Of a stretch of DNA of 64,000 nucleotides, positions 34,496 to 44,120 are shown one piece after another. The position numbers and the translations under genes were made by a program. Source of the stretch: Trabulsiella odontotermitis (GTDB lineage Bacteria; Pseudomonadota; Gammaproteobacteria; Enterobacterales; Enterobacteriaceae); NCBI RefSeq assembly GCF_030053895.1, contig NZ_CP125781.1, positions 1,364,001-1,428,000 on the forward strand, written 5' to 3'. Each line of letters opens with the position of its first letter. Position 1 is the stretch's first letter. The notes below the pieces were generated by a model. The model ran no database searches. It had not been told where the DNA came from and worked only from the letters and a program-made list of their open reading frames with translations.

Positions 34496-36739
34496 ATGAG
34501 CTTGTATACACGCTACAAAAAATACAGAGATAAATGGTGGGCGTTGCCACTGTTTATCCCCGTCCTGTTACTTCCAGTCATTAATATCGCTAATACATTT
34601 GCCTCGCTGGATGGTCGCGATGTCGCACTTTATTACCTGCCGCTGGCGTTAATGTTAAGCCTGATGCTATTTTTCGGCTGGGCGGCGTTGCCGGGCATGA
34701 TCATCGCGCTCTGGTTGCATATCACCAGACACATGCCGCCGCTTGAGTCAGTGGGGGTGATTTTCAACTTTCTGATCCCGATAATCCTGAGCTGGGGTGG
34801 CTATCGCGCCTGCGTTCCACGGCGCTATATGGTGTCTCACGGCACGGTGCGGCTGATGGCGCAACGGGTTTTCTGGCAGATGTTTTTTCCAGCAACCCTC
34901 TTTCTGGTGCTGTTTCAGTTTTCCGTTTACCTCGGCCTGCAAACAAGCCGGCTTGAGATGGAAGGCGTCAGCCCGCTGAGTTTACGCACGATTATCAACT
35001 ATCAGGCGCTGTTGGTGGGTTGTTTTACCGGTGTGCCGCTATGCTATCTCCTCATTCGGCTTATCCGCCATCCGCGTCATATACGCAGCTATGTCTCGCA
35101 GTTGCGCCGTCAAATTGATCCTAAAATCAGATGGCCGGAAGGCATTGTGTGGTGGGTGGCGCTGATAGCGTTATTGCTGATGCTGCTACGGCCAATGAGC
35201 GACAACAGCTCGATATTCAGCACCAACTATACGCTGTCGTTATTGCTGCCGGTAATGCTCTGGGGCTCAATGCGCTTTGGCTATCGCTTTATGTCGCTCA
35301 TCTGGACGCCGGTGCTGATTGTCGCTATCCATTTTCACTATCGCTATTTGCCGGTCTATCCGGGCTACAGTAATCAGTTAGCGATTACGTCATCGAGTTA
35401 TCTCGTCTTCTCATTCATCGTTGTTTATATGGCGATGCTCTCCACGCGCCAGCGGCTGATCCATCAGCGCGCCCGCCGGATGGCCTACCTGGATCCGGTG
35501 GTGCATATGCCGAATCTACGTGCGCTGAGCCGTGCGCTGACGACGACGCCCTGGTCTGTGCTCTGTTTTTTGCGGGTACCTGAGCTGGAGGTGCTTGGGC
35601 GTCACTATGGCGTGATGATGCGGATCCAGTACAAGCAAAAAATTGCCGAGTGGCTGAAGGACGTTCTGCTCGCTGATGAAGATGTTTATCAGCTCTCCGG
35701 TCACGATGTCGTGGTGCGTCTTAATACTGAAGGCTATCAGCGTCGTATTGACGAGCTGGACGCGCGGGTAAAACAGTTCCGTTTCAACTGGGATGGTATC
35801 CCTCTCCAGCCGCCGGTCGGTATCAGCTACTGCTACGTTCGTTCGCCGGTGACGCACCTCTCTTTGCTGCTGGGCGAGCTGAGCACAATTGCCGATCTGT
35901 CGCTCAGCACCTCGCACCCTGAAAGCCTGCAACGCCGTGGAGCGATGCATCTGCAGCAGGGGCTGAAAGATAAAGTCGCGATGATGAATCAGATCCAGCA
36001 GGCGCTGGAGCGCAATCTCTTCCGGCTGTTTGCGCAGCCGATTGTCGGCGTGCGTGGCGACAGCTACTACGAAATCCTGTTACGCATGGAAAACGCGGAC
36101 GGTCAGTATATCGGTCCTGACGCCTTTCTGCCGGTGGCGCAGGAGTTTGGGTTGTCGTCGCGTATCGATTTATGGGTACTGGAGAAAGCGCTCGATTTTA
36201 TAAACCGTAATCGCGTGGCGTTACCGGGGTTGCGCTTTTCACTGAATATCACGCCTTCCACTGCCTGTGGCGCTGGCTTTCCTGACGCAGTGATAAACCT
36301 GCTGGGGAAATACGCTATCGAGCCGTGGCAACTGATTTTTGAACTGACGGAGAGGCAGCCTGTTCCTCATCCCGAACAGGCGAGGCAGACGATGCGCTAT
36401 CTCCAACAAATGGGCTGTCGGGTGGCGATTGATGACTTCGGCACCGGCTACGCCAGCTATACGCGATTAAAAGATGTCGATGCCGATATGCTTAAAATCG
36501 ACGGGAGTTTTATTCGCAACATTGTGTCCAGCAGCCTGGATTATCAGATTGTGGCGTCGATTTGCCAGTTGGCGCGGATGAAGAAAATGCTGGTGGTGGC
36601 TGAATTTGTGGAGAACGATGAGATCCGCGATGCGGCGATATCGCTGGGGATTGATTATCTGCAGGGGTACGGCATTGGCAAACCAGATCGGCTGGAGGAT
36701 CTGGTTGCCAGTGCGCAGGAACAGGCGGAGGTCGCTTAA
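34496..36739 (+). CDS. pdeF: Cyclic di-GMP phosphodiesterase PdeF (YfgF)
   Basis: 747 residues, exactly the E. coli length when started at ATG 34496. An N-terminal MASE1-type membrane domain with about eight helices (residues 1-310) precedes a degenerate GGDEF domain, where the signature is replaced by SGHDV. A complete-looking EAL domain follows (EILLRME, IDDFGTGYAS, LKIDGSFI). It should hydrolyse c-di-GMP, and the degenerate GGDEF cannot be a cyclase. Its stop shares TTAA with the convergent ppx stop. Confidence 0.93.
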   Translation: MSLYTRYKKYRDKWWALPLFIPVLLLPVINIANTFASLDGRDVALYYLPLALMLSLMLFFGWAALPGMIIALWLHITRHMPPLESVGVIFNFLIPIILSWGGYRACVPRRYMVSHGTVRLMAQRVFWQMFFPATLFLVLFQFSVYLGLQTSRLEMEGVSPLSLRTIINYQALLVGCFTGVPLCYLLIRLIRHPRHIRSYVSQLRRQIDPKIRWPEGIVWWVALIALLLMLLRPMSDNSSIFSTNYTLSLLLPVMLWGSMRFGYRFMSLIWTPVLIVAIHFHYRYLPVYPGYSNQLAITSSSYLVFSFIVVYMAMLSTRQRLIHQRARRMAYLDPVVHMPNLRALSRALTTTPWSVLCFLRVPELEVLGRHYGVMMRIQYKQKIAEWLKDVLLADEDVYQLSGHDVVVRLNTEGYQRRIDELDARVKQFRFNWDGIPLQPPVGISYCYVRSPVTHLSLLLGELSTIADLSLSTSHPESLQRRGAMHLQQGLKDKVAMMNQIQQALERNLFRLFAQPIVGVRGDSYYEILLRMENADGQYIGPDAFLPVAQEFGLSSRIDLWVLEKALDFINRNRVALPGLRFSLNITPSTACGAGFPDAVINLLGKYAIEPWQLIFELTERQPVPHPEQARQTMRYLQQMGCRVAIDDFGTGYASYTRLKDVDADMLKIDGSFIRNIVSSSLDYQIVASICQLARMKKMLVVAEFVENDEIRDAAISLGIDYLQGYGIGKPDRLEDLVASAQEQAEVA

Positions 36740-38277
36740 GCCGCGATCTCCGGTGAATCTTCCTCGGTGATTTTCAGCATCCAGCCGGTAACCGCTTCCC
36801 AGTACTGTTGCTCTTTTTCGAGATCAAGCAGCACCAGCGCATTCTGGCTGAACCAGTCATGCGGGAAGCACAGCGTCCAGTGGTGGGCTTCGGTTTTCAG
36901 CGTCAGAACCGGCGGTGTGGTCGTCGCCTGACGCTGATTATTCAGCAGCACGCCAAGACGCAGCAATTGGATCATCGGCAGGAATTGTTTCTTTTTGAAT
37001 AGCGTAAAGCGCGGCAGATCGTCGAGCTTAATGGCTTTGCGACAGCAGCGCACCAGCGTCGCCATTAACGTCTGCTGTTCCTGGTTAAACCCGGGCAGAT
37101 CACTGTTTTGCAGGATGTAGGCCGAGTGGCGGTGCATGCCGCTGTGATTGATGTTCAGCCCCACTTCATGGAGCATTACCGCCCACTTCAGCAGCGCGGC
37201 CAGCTGCGGATTTGCAAGCTTTGGGTTTTGCGCTTCCCACTGATTGTACATGTGCATAGTGGTGTCGAGCACACGCCCGACCTGATCGCGGTCGATGTTG
37301 TACTGGTTTGCCAGACTCTGCGCCGTGCGGCTGCGGATATCCTGATGACGGAAGCGGCCTTCCATTTCATACAGCACACCCTCACGCAGAGCGCCGTCAG
37401 AAAGGCGAAGCTCTTTGATCGCCAGCGAATCGAATACGCCGCAAAGAATCGCCAGACCCGGCACAAACACCGCTTTACGTTCGTCGGAGAGACCCGGCAG
37501 GGTGAGTGCATCGAAGCTCTTATACTTCAGCAACTCATTCACCAGCATTTCCAGACGTTCCGGGGTGATGAAACCGTCTTTTTCGCCCATCTCCAGCAGC
37601 ACTTCGTGTGCGGCTTTGATGGTGCCGGACGCGCCCAGTGCAACGTTCCAGCCGTGAATGCGGTACTGCCAGGAGAGCGTTTCCAGCTTCTGGATGGCAG
37701 AGAGACGCGCACGCTGGAAATTCTCTTTGCTGATAACGCCGCCAGGGAAGTACATCTGTGCGAAGCTGACGCAACCCATACGGCGGCTTTCCACCAGCCG
37801 GGGTTCAAAGTCTTCGCCAATCACCAGTTCCGTCGAGCCACCGCCGATATCAATCACCAGCTTGCGGCCTTTTTCCGGTTGTGTGTGTTCAACGCCCATA
37901 AAAATCAGGCGGGCTTCTTCGTTACCGGGGATAATTTCAATCGGGTAGGGGATGACTTTTTCCGCGCGTTTCAGGAACTCTGCCGCGTTCTGCGCCTGGC
38001 GCAGCGTATGAGTGCCGACGATACAAACGCTGGAGGCAGAAAAACCCTGCAGACGCTCAGCAAACAGCGACAGGCAATTTAGCCCGCGCTCAATCGCTTC
38101 TTCGCTCAACATGTTATTTTCATCAAGGCCATCCGCCAGATGCACGCGCTGCTTCAGACGGCCAATGATCTGCATTGCGCCGTCGACAACGCGGGCGATC
38201 ACCATATGAAAACTGTTTGAGCCGAGGTCGACCGCAGCAAATTCCTGCGGTCGTGAGGTTTGATCTTGTATGGACAT
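36736..38277 (-). CDS. ppx: Exopolyphosphatase
   Basis: 513 residues, same size as the E. coli enzyme. The actin-like ATPase fold starts with AVDLGSNSFHMVIARV and has IDIGGGSTELVIG, with a C-terminal HD-type helical domain (MLHEVGLNINHSGMHRH). It hydrolyses polyphosphate from the ends and also acts on pppGpp. It starts three bases after ppk on the same strand. Confidence 0.97.
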   Translation of the reverse strand: MSIQDQTSRPQEFAAVDLGSNSFHMVIARVVDGAMQIIGRLKQRVHLADGLDENNMLSEEAIERGLNCLSLFAERLQGFSASSVCIVGTHTLRQAQNAAEFLKRAEKVIPYPIEIIPGNEEARLIFMGVEHTQPEKGRKLVIDIGGGSTELVIGEDFEPRLVESRRMGCVSFAQMYFPGGVISKENFQRARLSAIQKLETLSWQYRIHGWNVALGASGTIKAAHEVLLEMGEKDGFITPERLEMLVNELLKYKSFDALTLPGLSDERKAVFVPGLAILCGVFDSLAIKELRLSDGALREGVLYEMEGRFRHQDIRSRTAQSLANQYNIDRDQVGRVLDTTMHMYNQWEAQNPKLANPQLAALLKWAVMLHEVGLNINHSGMHRHSAYILQNSDLPGFNQEQQTLMATLVRCCRKAIKLDDLPRFTLFKKKQFLPMIQLLRLGVLLNNQRQATTTPPVLTLKTEAHHWTLCFPHDWFSQNALVLLDLEKEQQYWEAVTGWMLKITEEDSPEIAA

Positions 38278-38280
38278 AGA

Positions 38281-40341
38281 TTAATCGGGTTGCTCTAGTG
38301 ATTTGAGATAATCATAGATCGCCAGTTGCGCGCGAACCTTACGACGATTGCCGCGCGGCACATAGCAATTACTCAGTTCTTTATCAATATACCGCGCCTT
38401 CACCGTATCGCTGAACAGAATATCAATAATATCGAGAATACGCTGTTTCAGTCGTGGGTCGAGAAGCGGTGCGGCAACCTCAATACGGTAATCGATGTTG
38501 CGCGTCATCCAGTCGGCGGAAGAAAGATACACGTTTTTATCGCCGCCGTTTTCAAAAATATAGATGCGATCATGTTCCAGATAGCGGTCAACGATGCTGA
38601 TCACGCGAATATTGTCACTGATGCCTTCCAGTTCCGGGATCAGCGAGCACATCCCGCGAATCAGCAGATTGACCGGCACGCCTGAGCTGGAGGCCGCATA
38701 GAGTCTGTCGACCAGCCCTTTGTCCACCAGGTTGTTGAGCTTCAGCGTGATGCCCGATGGCAGACCGTTCTGCGCGTTGGCAATCTCTTTATCGATCATC
38801 TCATACAGCAGACGACGCGAGTTTTGCGGCGACACCAGCAGATAATCAAAGTTAACAGGGCGATAAGGGTTTTCGATAAAGTTGAAGACCCGGCGCACTT
38901 CGTTGGTGATACGCGCGTCGGCGGTCAGCAGCGAGTAGTCGGTATAAATCCGCGCCGTTTTCTCGTTGAAGTTACCGGTGCCGATATGCGCATAGCGCAC
39001 CACTTCCTCGCCCTCTTTGCGGGAGACCAGGAACAGCTTGGCGTGAATTTTTAACCCAGGCGCGGAGAAGATAACGTGCACGCCGGCGGCGGTCAGACGC
39101 TTCGCCCAGATAATATTGGCTTCTTCGTCAAAGCGCGCCTGCAGTTCCACCACCACGGTCACTTTCTTACCATTGTGCGCAGCGTGGATCATTGCATCGA
39201 TGATGCGCGAGTCTTTCGCCACGCGGTAGATGTTGATTTTGATCGCCAGCACGTTCGGGTCAAACGAGGCCTGACGCAGCAGTTCAAGCACATGTTCGAA
39301 CGTATGGTACGGATAGTAGAGCAGCACGTCGCGTTCGCGGATGGCATCAAAGCCGTTGCGGAACTTGTCGAACCAGAGATGGCGCAAACGCGGCAGCGGT
39401 CTGTTGACCAGATTGGCTTTGCCGACGTTCGGGAAGCCAATAAAATCTTTAAAGTTGTGGTAGCGGCCACCCGGCACGATGGAGTCGTAGCGGGAGATGG
39501 ACAGTTTTTCGCGCAGCATTTCCACCATCGCGTCCGGCATGTCACGCTGATAAACAAAACGTACCGGCTCAGCGGTCAGACGCTGTTTCAGACTCGATGA
39601 CATCAGCTCCATCAGGCTGGATTCCATCTCGTGCACCAGGTCGTACTCGGCGTCACGGGTCATTTTCATCGAGTAGGCGTTCAGCGCATCGTAGTCAAAG
39701 AAGCCTTTGAAAATATCATCCAGGCAGTAGCGCAGAATGTTGTCGAGCAGGATCATCGGCTTGCGGCGGCGCGGGGTTTCCGGCGGCAGGTTAACGAAGC
39801 GCGGCACTTTATCAGACGGAATTTCCAGCAGCGCGTAGCGAATGGTTTCGCCGCGAATGATCTCCACGGCCAGATAGGTGTAGTCATCTTTCAGGAACTG
39901 CACCAGATTGGTTTCGCGGTTGATCAGAATCGGGGATATATGCTGGCGCAGATACTGCTTAAAGTAGTGACGCAACCACTCCTGCTGGTTGACTGACAAC
40001 TGACGCTCGTTAATCAGGAAGATCTGATTACGCGCCATTTCCAGCAGCAGTTCGTTGTACAGGTTGTCGAATTCCTGATCATCTTTCAGTACCCGGGCCT
40101 GAATTTTACCCAACAGATGACGTGAATGGGCGGTAATACCTTGCTCTTCGCTGATGATGATGCGACGTTTGAGTTCCGCAAAACGAACTTTGTAGAATTC
40201 ATCAAGGTTATTGGAATAGATACCCAGAAAGCGCATGCGCTCGATCAGCGGGTTGCTTTTATCGGCCGCCTCCTGGAGTACACGTTCGTTGAAGGATAAC
40301 CAACTTAACTCTTTCTCGATATATAGCTTTTCCTGGCCCAT
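38281..40341 (-). CDS. ppk: Polyphosphate kinase
   Basis: 686 residues (E. coli 688). It polymerises the gamma-phosphate of ATP into polyphosphate through a phosphohistidine in the phospholipase-D-like C-terminal domain; ARFDEEANI and HIGTGNFNEKTARIYTD mark the active-site region. It is first in the ppk-ppx operon, pairing synthesis with breakdown. About 200 bases separate it from purN. Confidence 0.97.
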   Translation of the reverse strand: MGQEKLYIEKELSWLSFNERVLQEAADKSNPLIERMRFLGIYSNNLDEFYKVRFAELKRRIIISEEQGITAHSRHLLGKIQARVLKDDQEFDNLYNELLLEMARNQIFLINERQLSVNQQEWLRHYFKQYLRQHISPILINRETNLVQFLKDDYTYLAVEIIRGETIRYALLEIPSDKVPRFVNLPPETPRRRKPMILLDNILRYCLDDIFKGFFDYDALNAYSMKMTRDAEYDLVHEMESSLMELMSSSLKQRLTAEPVRFVYQRDMPDAMVEMLREKLSISRYDSIVPGGRYHNFKDFIGFPNVGKANLVNRPLPRLRHLWFDKFRNGFDAIRERDVLLYYPYHTFEHVLELLRQASFDPNVLAIKINIYRVAKDSRIIDAMIHAAHNGKKVTVVVELQARFDEEANIIWAKRLTAAGVHVIFSAPGLKIHAKLFLVSRKEGEEVVRYAHIGTGNFNEKTARIYTDYSLLTADARITNEVRRVFNFIENPYRPVNFDYLLVSPQNSRRLLYEMIDKEIANAQNGLPSGITLKLNNLVDKGLVDRLYAASSSGVPVNLLIRGMCSLIPELEGISDNIRVISIVDRYLEHDRIYIFENGGDKNVYLSSADWMTRNIDYRIEVAAPLLDPRLKQRILDIIDILFSDTVKARYIDKELSNCYVPRGNRRKVRAQLAIYDYLKSLEQPD

Positions 40342-40550
40342 TACTACTCACACTCCGGTTCATTCACGGGACGCGGCAAATCCGTCTCAACGCGTATATT
40401 GCTAGCTTTACTGTAGGATGTCCAATGTGCCAGATAAGTATGACAGTTTTCCGGCAGGACGTGATGGCGCGGTAAAAAAAGAGAAGGTATTCAGGAAGGT
40501 AATAAATAAAAACGCCTCTTGCCGCACCCGCACAAGAGGCAATACTGCGT

Positions 40551-41192
40551 TTATTCTTCTGCTGCGTAACCCTGCAGTGGCAGCTTAGCGCCATCCAGCC
40601 AGGCGGCGTTGTCATGCATCTGCAGGCGACCGTCAACAAACCAGCTCACCACCAGCGGGTAGATGGCGTGCTCCTGCGCCTGAACGCGCGCTGTTACATC
40701 CGCTTCGTCATCGCCTTCAAATACCGGTACTTTGGCCTGCAAAATAACCGGGCCGCCATCCAGTTCGTCGGTGACAAAATGTACGGAGGTACCGTGTTCT
40801 TCATCGCCGTTTTCCAGTACCTGACGATGGGTATATAACCCGGGATATTTCGGCAGAAGGGAAGGGTGAATATTGAGCAGGCGGCCCTGATAGTGGGCGA
40901 CAAATTCCGGGCTGAGAATGCGCATATATCCGGCCAGCACGACAACGTCCGGCACGTAAATATCGATTTCACGGATCAGTTCGCGATCGAACGCTTCCCG
41001 GCTGGCGAACTGGCTGGCTTCCAGCGCATGGGCGGGAATGTCAGCCTCGCGGGCGCGTTCAAGGCCGAACGCATCGGCCTTATTGCTGAACACGGCGCGC
41101 AGCGTGCCATTGATATTTCCCTGCTGACAACCGTCAATGATGGCCTGCAAATTACTTCCGTTGCCGGAAATAAGTACAACGATGTTCTTCAT
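40551..41192 (-). CDS. purN: Phosphoribosylglycinamide formyltransferase 1
   Basis: 213 residues (E. coli 212). It transfers formyl from 10-formyl-THF to GAR in purine synthesis. SGNGSNLQAIID at the start binds the substrate phosphate, and the catalytic Asn/His/Asp set is seen in NIHPSLLPKYPG and the later HFVTDELDGG. Its ATG overlaps the purM stop by one base (TAATG), showing coupling. Confidence 0.97.
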   Translation of the reverse strand: MKNIVVLISGNGSNLQAIIDGCQQGNINGTLRAVFSNKADAFGLERAREADIPAHALEASQFASREAFDRELIREIDIYVPDVVVLAGYMRILSPEFVAHYQGRLLNIHPSLLPKYPGLYTHRQVLENGDEEHGTSVHFVTDELDGGPVILQAKVPVFEGDDEADVTARVQAQEHAIYPLVVSWFVDGRLQMHDNAAWLDGAKLPLQGYAAEE

Positions 41193-42229
41193 TACTCAAT
41201 GACCACACGCTGTTCAGAATCGGACTTTTTGATATAGCCGATTTTCCACGCGTTTTCACCTTTCTCGTTTAACAGCGTTACGGCGTTATCGGCCTGATCT
41301 GCCGGCAGCGCAATCACCATGCCCACGCCGCAGTTAAAGGTGCGGTACATTTCGTGACGGCTGACGTTGCCGTTCGCCTGCAGCCAGTGGAACACTGCCG
41401 GCCACTGCCATGAGGATTCGTCAATCACTGCCTGGGTGTTATCCGGCAACACGCGCGGAATGTTTTCCCAGAAACCGCCGCCAGTCAGGTGGGCGATGGC
41501 ATGAACGTCGATTTTCTCGATCAGTTCCAGTACCGATTTTACGTAGATGCGGGTCGGCGCCAGCAGATGATCGGCAAGCGGTTTGCCGTCGAGCTGCATG
41601 GTCTGCGGATTGCTGCCGCTCACTTCCAGAATTTTGCGTACCAGCGAGTAGCCATTAGAGTGCGGGCCGCTGGAGGCCAGCGCCACCAGCACATCGCCAT
41701 CGGCGACTTTTGAACCGTCGATGATTTCTGATTTTTCCACCACGCCAACGCAGAAACCGGCCACGTCGTAATCATCGCCATGGTACATGCCAGGCATTTC
41801 AGCGGTTTCGCCGCCGACCAGCGCACAACCTGACTGCAGACAGCCTTCGGCGATGCCGTTAATCACGCTGGCGGCGGTGTCGACGTCCAGCTTGCCAGTG
41901 GCGTAGTAGTCGAGGAAAAACAGCGGCTCTGCGCCCTGCACGACGAGATCATTCACACACATGGCGACCAGATCGATGCCGATGGTGTCGTGACGTTTCA
42001 GATCCATCGCCAGGCGCAGTTTGGTGCCCACGCCATCAGTGCCGGAAACCAGTACCGGTTCGCGGTATTTCTGCGGCAGCGCACAGAGCGCGCCAAAGCC
42101 GCCGAGCCCTCCCATGACCTCCGGGCGGCGGGTTTTCTTTACCGTGCCCTTAATTCGGTCGACCAGTGCGTTACCTGCGTCAATATCAACACCGGCATCT
42201 TTGTAGCTAAGAGAGGTTTTGTCGGTCAC
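41192..42229 (-). CDS. purM: Phosphoribosylformylglycinamidine cyclo-ligase (AIR synthetase)
   Basis: 345 residues, the E. coli length. An ATP-dependent enzyme that closes the imidazole ring to make AIR. Family motifs GTDGVGTKLRLA, GGETAEMPGMY and LTGGGFWENIPRVLP are present. It is the first gene of purMN, with a strong PurR box 62-77 bases upstream. Confidence 0.97.
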   Translation of the reverse strand: MTDKTSLSYKDAGVDIDAGNALVDRIKGTVKKTRRPEVMGGLGGFGALCALPQKYREPVLVSGTDGVGTKLRLAMDLKRHDTIGIDLVAMCVNDLVVQGAEPLFFLDYYATGKLDVDTAASVINGIAEGCLQSGCALVGGETAEMPGMYHGDDYDVAGFCVGVVEKSEIIDGSKVADGDVLVALASSGPHSNGYSLVRKILEVSGSNPQTMQLDGKPLADHLLAPTRIYVKSVLELIEKIDVHAIAHLTGGGFWENIPRVLPDNTQAVIDESSWQWPAVFHWLQANGNVSRHEMYRTFNCGVGMVIALPADQADNAVTLLNEKGENAWKIGYIKKSDSEQRVVIE

Positions 42230-42290
42230 AGCGAAATCTCCGCGCGTTTGCTTGCGATAGAAGTAAAAAACGGCGCCATTCTATCAGTCA

Positions 42291-42306
42291 AAGCAAACGT
42301 TTGCGA
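42291..42306 (-). promoter_or_regulatory. PurR operator upstream of purMN
   Basis: AAGCAAACGTTTGCGA has a perfect central 12-bp palindrome (GCAAACGTTTGC), close to the ideal PurR box. It lies 62 bases before the purM start and should repress purMN when hypoxanthine or guanine is present. Confidence 0.88.
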
Positions 42307-42384
42307 GCCTGCTTTGCGTTCATTTTTACGCAGGCGATATTTCCGCCGTTGCGGTGGCTTAACTTGATACCGTTCACGAAAATG

Positions 42385-42451
42385 AAACCGGGTACATTCT
42401 TATTCTTGCATCATATTACTGGCTTGCACATCATTCACTGAAACCGGTTTC
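42385..42451 (+). promoter_or_regulatory. Two LacI/AscG-type operators upstream of the GH1 gene
   Basis: GAAACCGGTTTC at 42440-42451 is a perfect 12-bp palindrome; with its flanks it nearly equals the AscG operator TGAAACCGGTTTCA known from E. coli. A half-conserved copy, GAAACCGGGTAC, lies at 42385-42396, 55 bp upstream, about five helical turns away. A weak promoter (TTGCAT 42406-42411, CATCAT 42429-42434) would sit between them. No LacI-family gene is in the window, so the repressor would act from elsewhere. Confidence 0.65.
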
Positions 42452-42477
42452 TGTGATGTAAAAATGAGGGAAAGCGA

Positions 42478-43908
42478 ATGTCTGGATTCAAAGCAGGATT
42501 CTTATGGGGTGGCGCGGTCGCGGCGCATCAACTGGAAGGCGGCTGGCAGGAAGGCGGTAAAGGAGTCAGCGTGGCGGACGTCATGACCGCCGGCGCGCAT
42601 GGGGTGCCACGCGAAATCACCGATGGCGTGTTGCCGGGCAAAAATTACCCGAACCATGAGGCGATCGACTTTTATCATCGCTACAAAGACGACATTAAAC
42701 TCTTCGCGGAACTGGGCTTCAAATGCTTCCGCACCTCCATCGCCTGGACGCGTATTTTCCCCAACGGCGATGAGCAAACGCCGAATGAAGCAGGCCTGCA
42801 GTTTTATGACGATCTGTTCGATGAGTGCCTGAAATATGGCATTGAACCGGTCGTGACGCTGTCGCACTTCGAAATGCCGTATCACCTGGTGACTGAATAC
42901 GGCGGCTGGCGCAACCGCAAAATGATCGACTTCTTTGTGCGTTTCGCGAAAGTGGCGTTTGAACGTTACCAGCACAAAGTGAAGTACTGGATGACGTTCA
43001 ACGAGATTAACAATCAGGCCAACTTCCATGAAGATTTCGCCCCGTTCACCAATTCCGGGCTTAAGTATCAGCCGGGTGAAGATCGCGAACCGGTGATGTA
43101 TCAGGCTGCGCATTACGAGCTGGTCGCCAGCGCGCTGGCGGTGAAAGCCGCACGGGAGATTAACCCGTCCTTACAGGTTGGCTGCATGATCGCCATGTGC
43201 CCGGTTTACCCGCTGACCTGCGCACCGGACGATATGATGATGGCGATGAACGCCATGCATCGTCGCTACTGGTTTACCGATGTCCACGTGCGCGGAAAAT
43301 ACCCGCAACATCTGCTGAACTACTTTGCCCGCCGCGGTTTTGCGCTGGATATCACCGATGCTGATCGCACGGCGCTGGCGCAGGGTTGCGTGGATTACAT
43401 CGGCTTCAGCTATTACATGTCCTTCGCTACGAAAGCCACAGCCGATAACCCGCGTTTCGACTATGACGAAACCACCAGCCTGGTCTCCAACCCGTATGTG
43501 CAGAAATCCGACTGGGGCTGGCAGATTGACCCGGTGGGCCTGCGCTACTCGCTGAACTGGTTCTGGGATCACTATCAGTTGCCGCTGTTTATTGTCGAAA
43601 ACGGTTTTGGCGCCATTGATGTCCAGGAAAGCGACGGCTCAGTGAATGACCAGTACCGCATTGATTATCTGGCCGCGCATATCCGCGAAATGAAAAAAGC
43701 GGTGGAAGAGGATGGTGTTGACCTGATGGGCTATACGCCATGGGGTTGCATCGACCTGGTCTCTGCGGGCACCGGTGAGATGAAAAAACGCTACGGCTTT
43801 ATTTATGTTGATAAAGACAACGAAGGGAAGGGCACGCTAAAACGCAGCAAGAAAAAATCCTTCGACTGGTATCAGCAGGTGATTGCCAGCAACGGCGAAA
43901 ATCTTTAA
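42478..43908 (+). CDS. 6-phospho-beta-glucosidase (GH1)
   Basis: 476 residues, related to BglA/AscB/BglB. The acid/base Glu176 is in TFNEINNQ and the nucleophile Glu374 in IVENGFG. The C-terminal SAGTGEMKKRYGFIYVD has the Ser/Lys/Tyr set that binds the 6-phosphate, so the substrate is a PTS-imported aryl or cellobiose-type 6-phospho-beta-glucoside. No PTS permease is adjacent, so the phosphorylated sugar must come from a transporter encoded elsewhere. GAGGG lies upstream of the ATG. It is inserted between purM and upp compared with E. coli. Confidence 0.93.
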   Translation: MSGFKAGFLWGGAVAAHQLEGGWQEGGKGVSVADVMTAGAHGVPREITDGVLPGKNYPNHEAIDFYHRYKDDIKLFAELGFKCFRTSIAWTRIFPNGDEQTPNEAGLQFYDDLFDECLKYGIEPVVTLSHFEMPYHLVTEYGGWRNRKMIDFFVRFAKVAFERYQHKVKYWMTFNEINNQANFHEDFAPFTNSGLKYQPGEDREPVMYQAAHYELVASALAVKAAREINPSLQVGCMIAMCPVYPLTCAPDDMMMAMNAMHRRYWFTDVHVRGKYPQHLLNYFARRGFALDITDADRTALAQGCVDYIGFSYYMSFATKATADNPRFDYDETTSLVSNPYVQKSDWGWQIDPVGLRYSLNWFWDHYQLPLFIVENGFGAIDVQESDGSVNDQYRIDYLAAHIREMKKAVEEDGVDLMGYTPWGCIDLVSAGTGEMKKRYGFIYVDKDNEGKGTLKRSKKKSFDWYQQVIASNGENL

Positions 43909-43922
43909 TTTTGTCCTCCATG

Positions 43923-43952
43923 CCGGGTGGCGCTGTGCTTACCCGGCCTACA
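43923..43952. repeat. REP palindrome after the GH1 gene
   Basis: GCCGGGTGGCGCTGTGCTTACCCGGC forms an imperfect GC-rich hairpin right after the stop codon of the glucosidase gene. It belongs to the REP family seen elsewhere in the window. Confidence 0.7.
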
Positions 43953-44071
43953 GATCCCGTCATAATTCCTCTCGGTTTTTTTCTCTTATTTTATAATCAG
44001 TAACAAACGGTTAAACCTTTTGCTTGATCGTCGTCAAGCATTGTGGGTATGGCATTAACGGCAAAAAGCGT

Positions 44072-44077
44072 TATAAT
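44072..44077 (+). promoter_or_regulatory. Candidate -10 element for upp
   Basis: A perfect TATAAT lies 43 bases before the upp start. No clear -35 hexamer is seen at the expected distance. Confidence 0.4.
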
Positions 44078-44120
44078 CCCGCGATTTTTTTTGCGGCTGC
44101 CACTTCAGAGGAGAATGAGA

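Noticed and set aside
34496..36739. Dual cyclase-phosphodiesterase
   Set aside because: The GGDEF position reads SGHDV, so cyclase activity is not expected.
37108..38082. 324-codon plus-strand ORF opposite ppx
   Set aside because: Antisense shadow of ppx with no motif.
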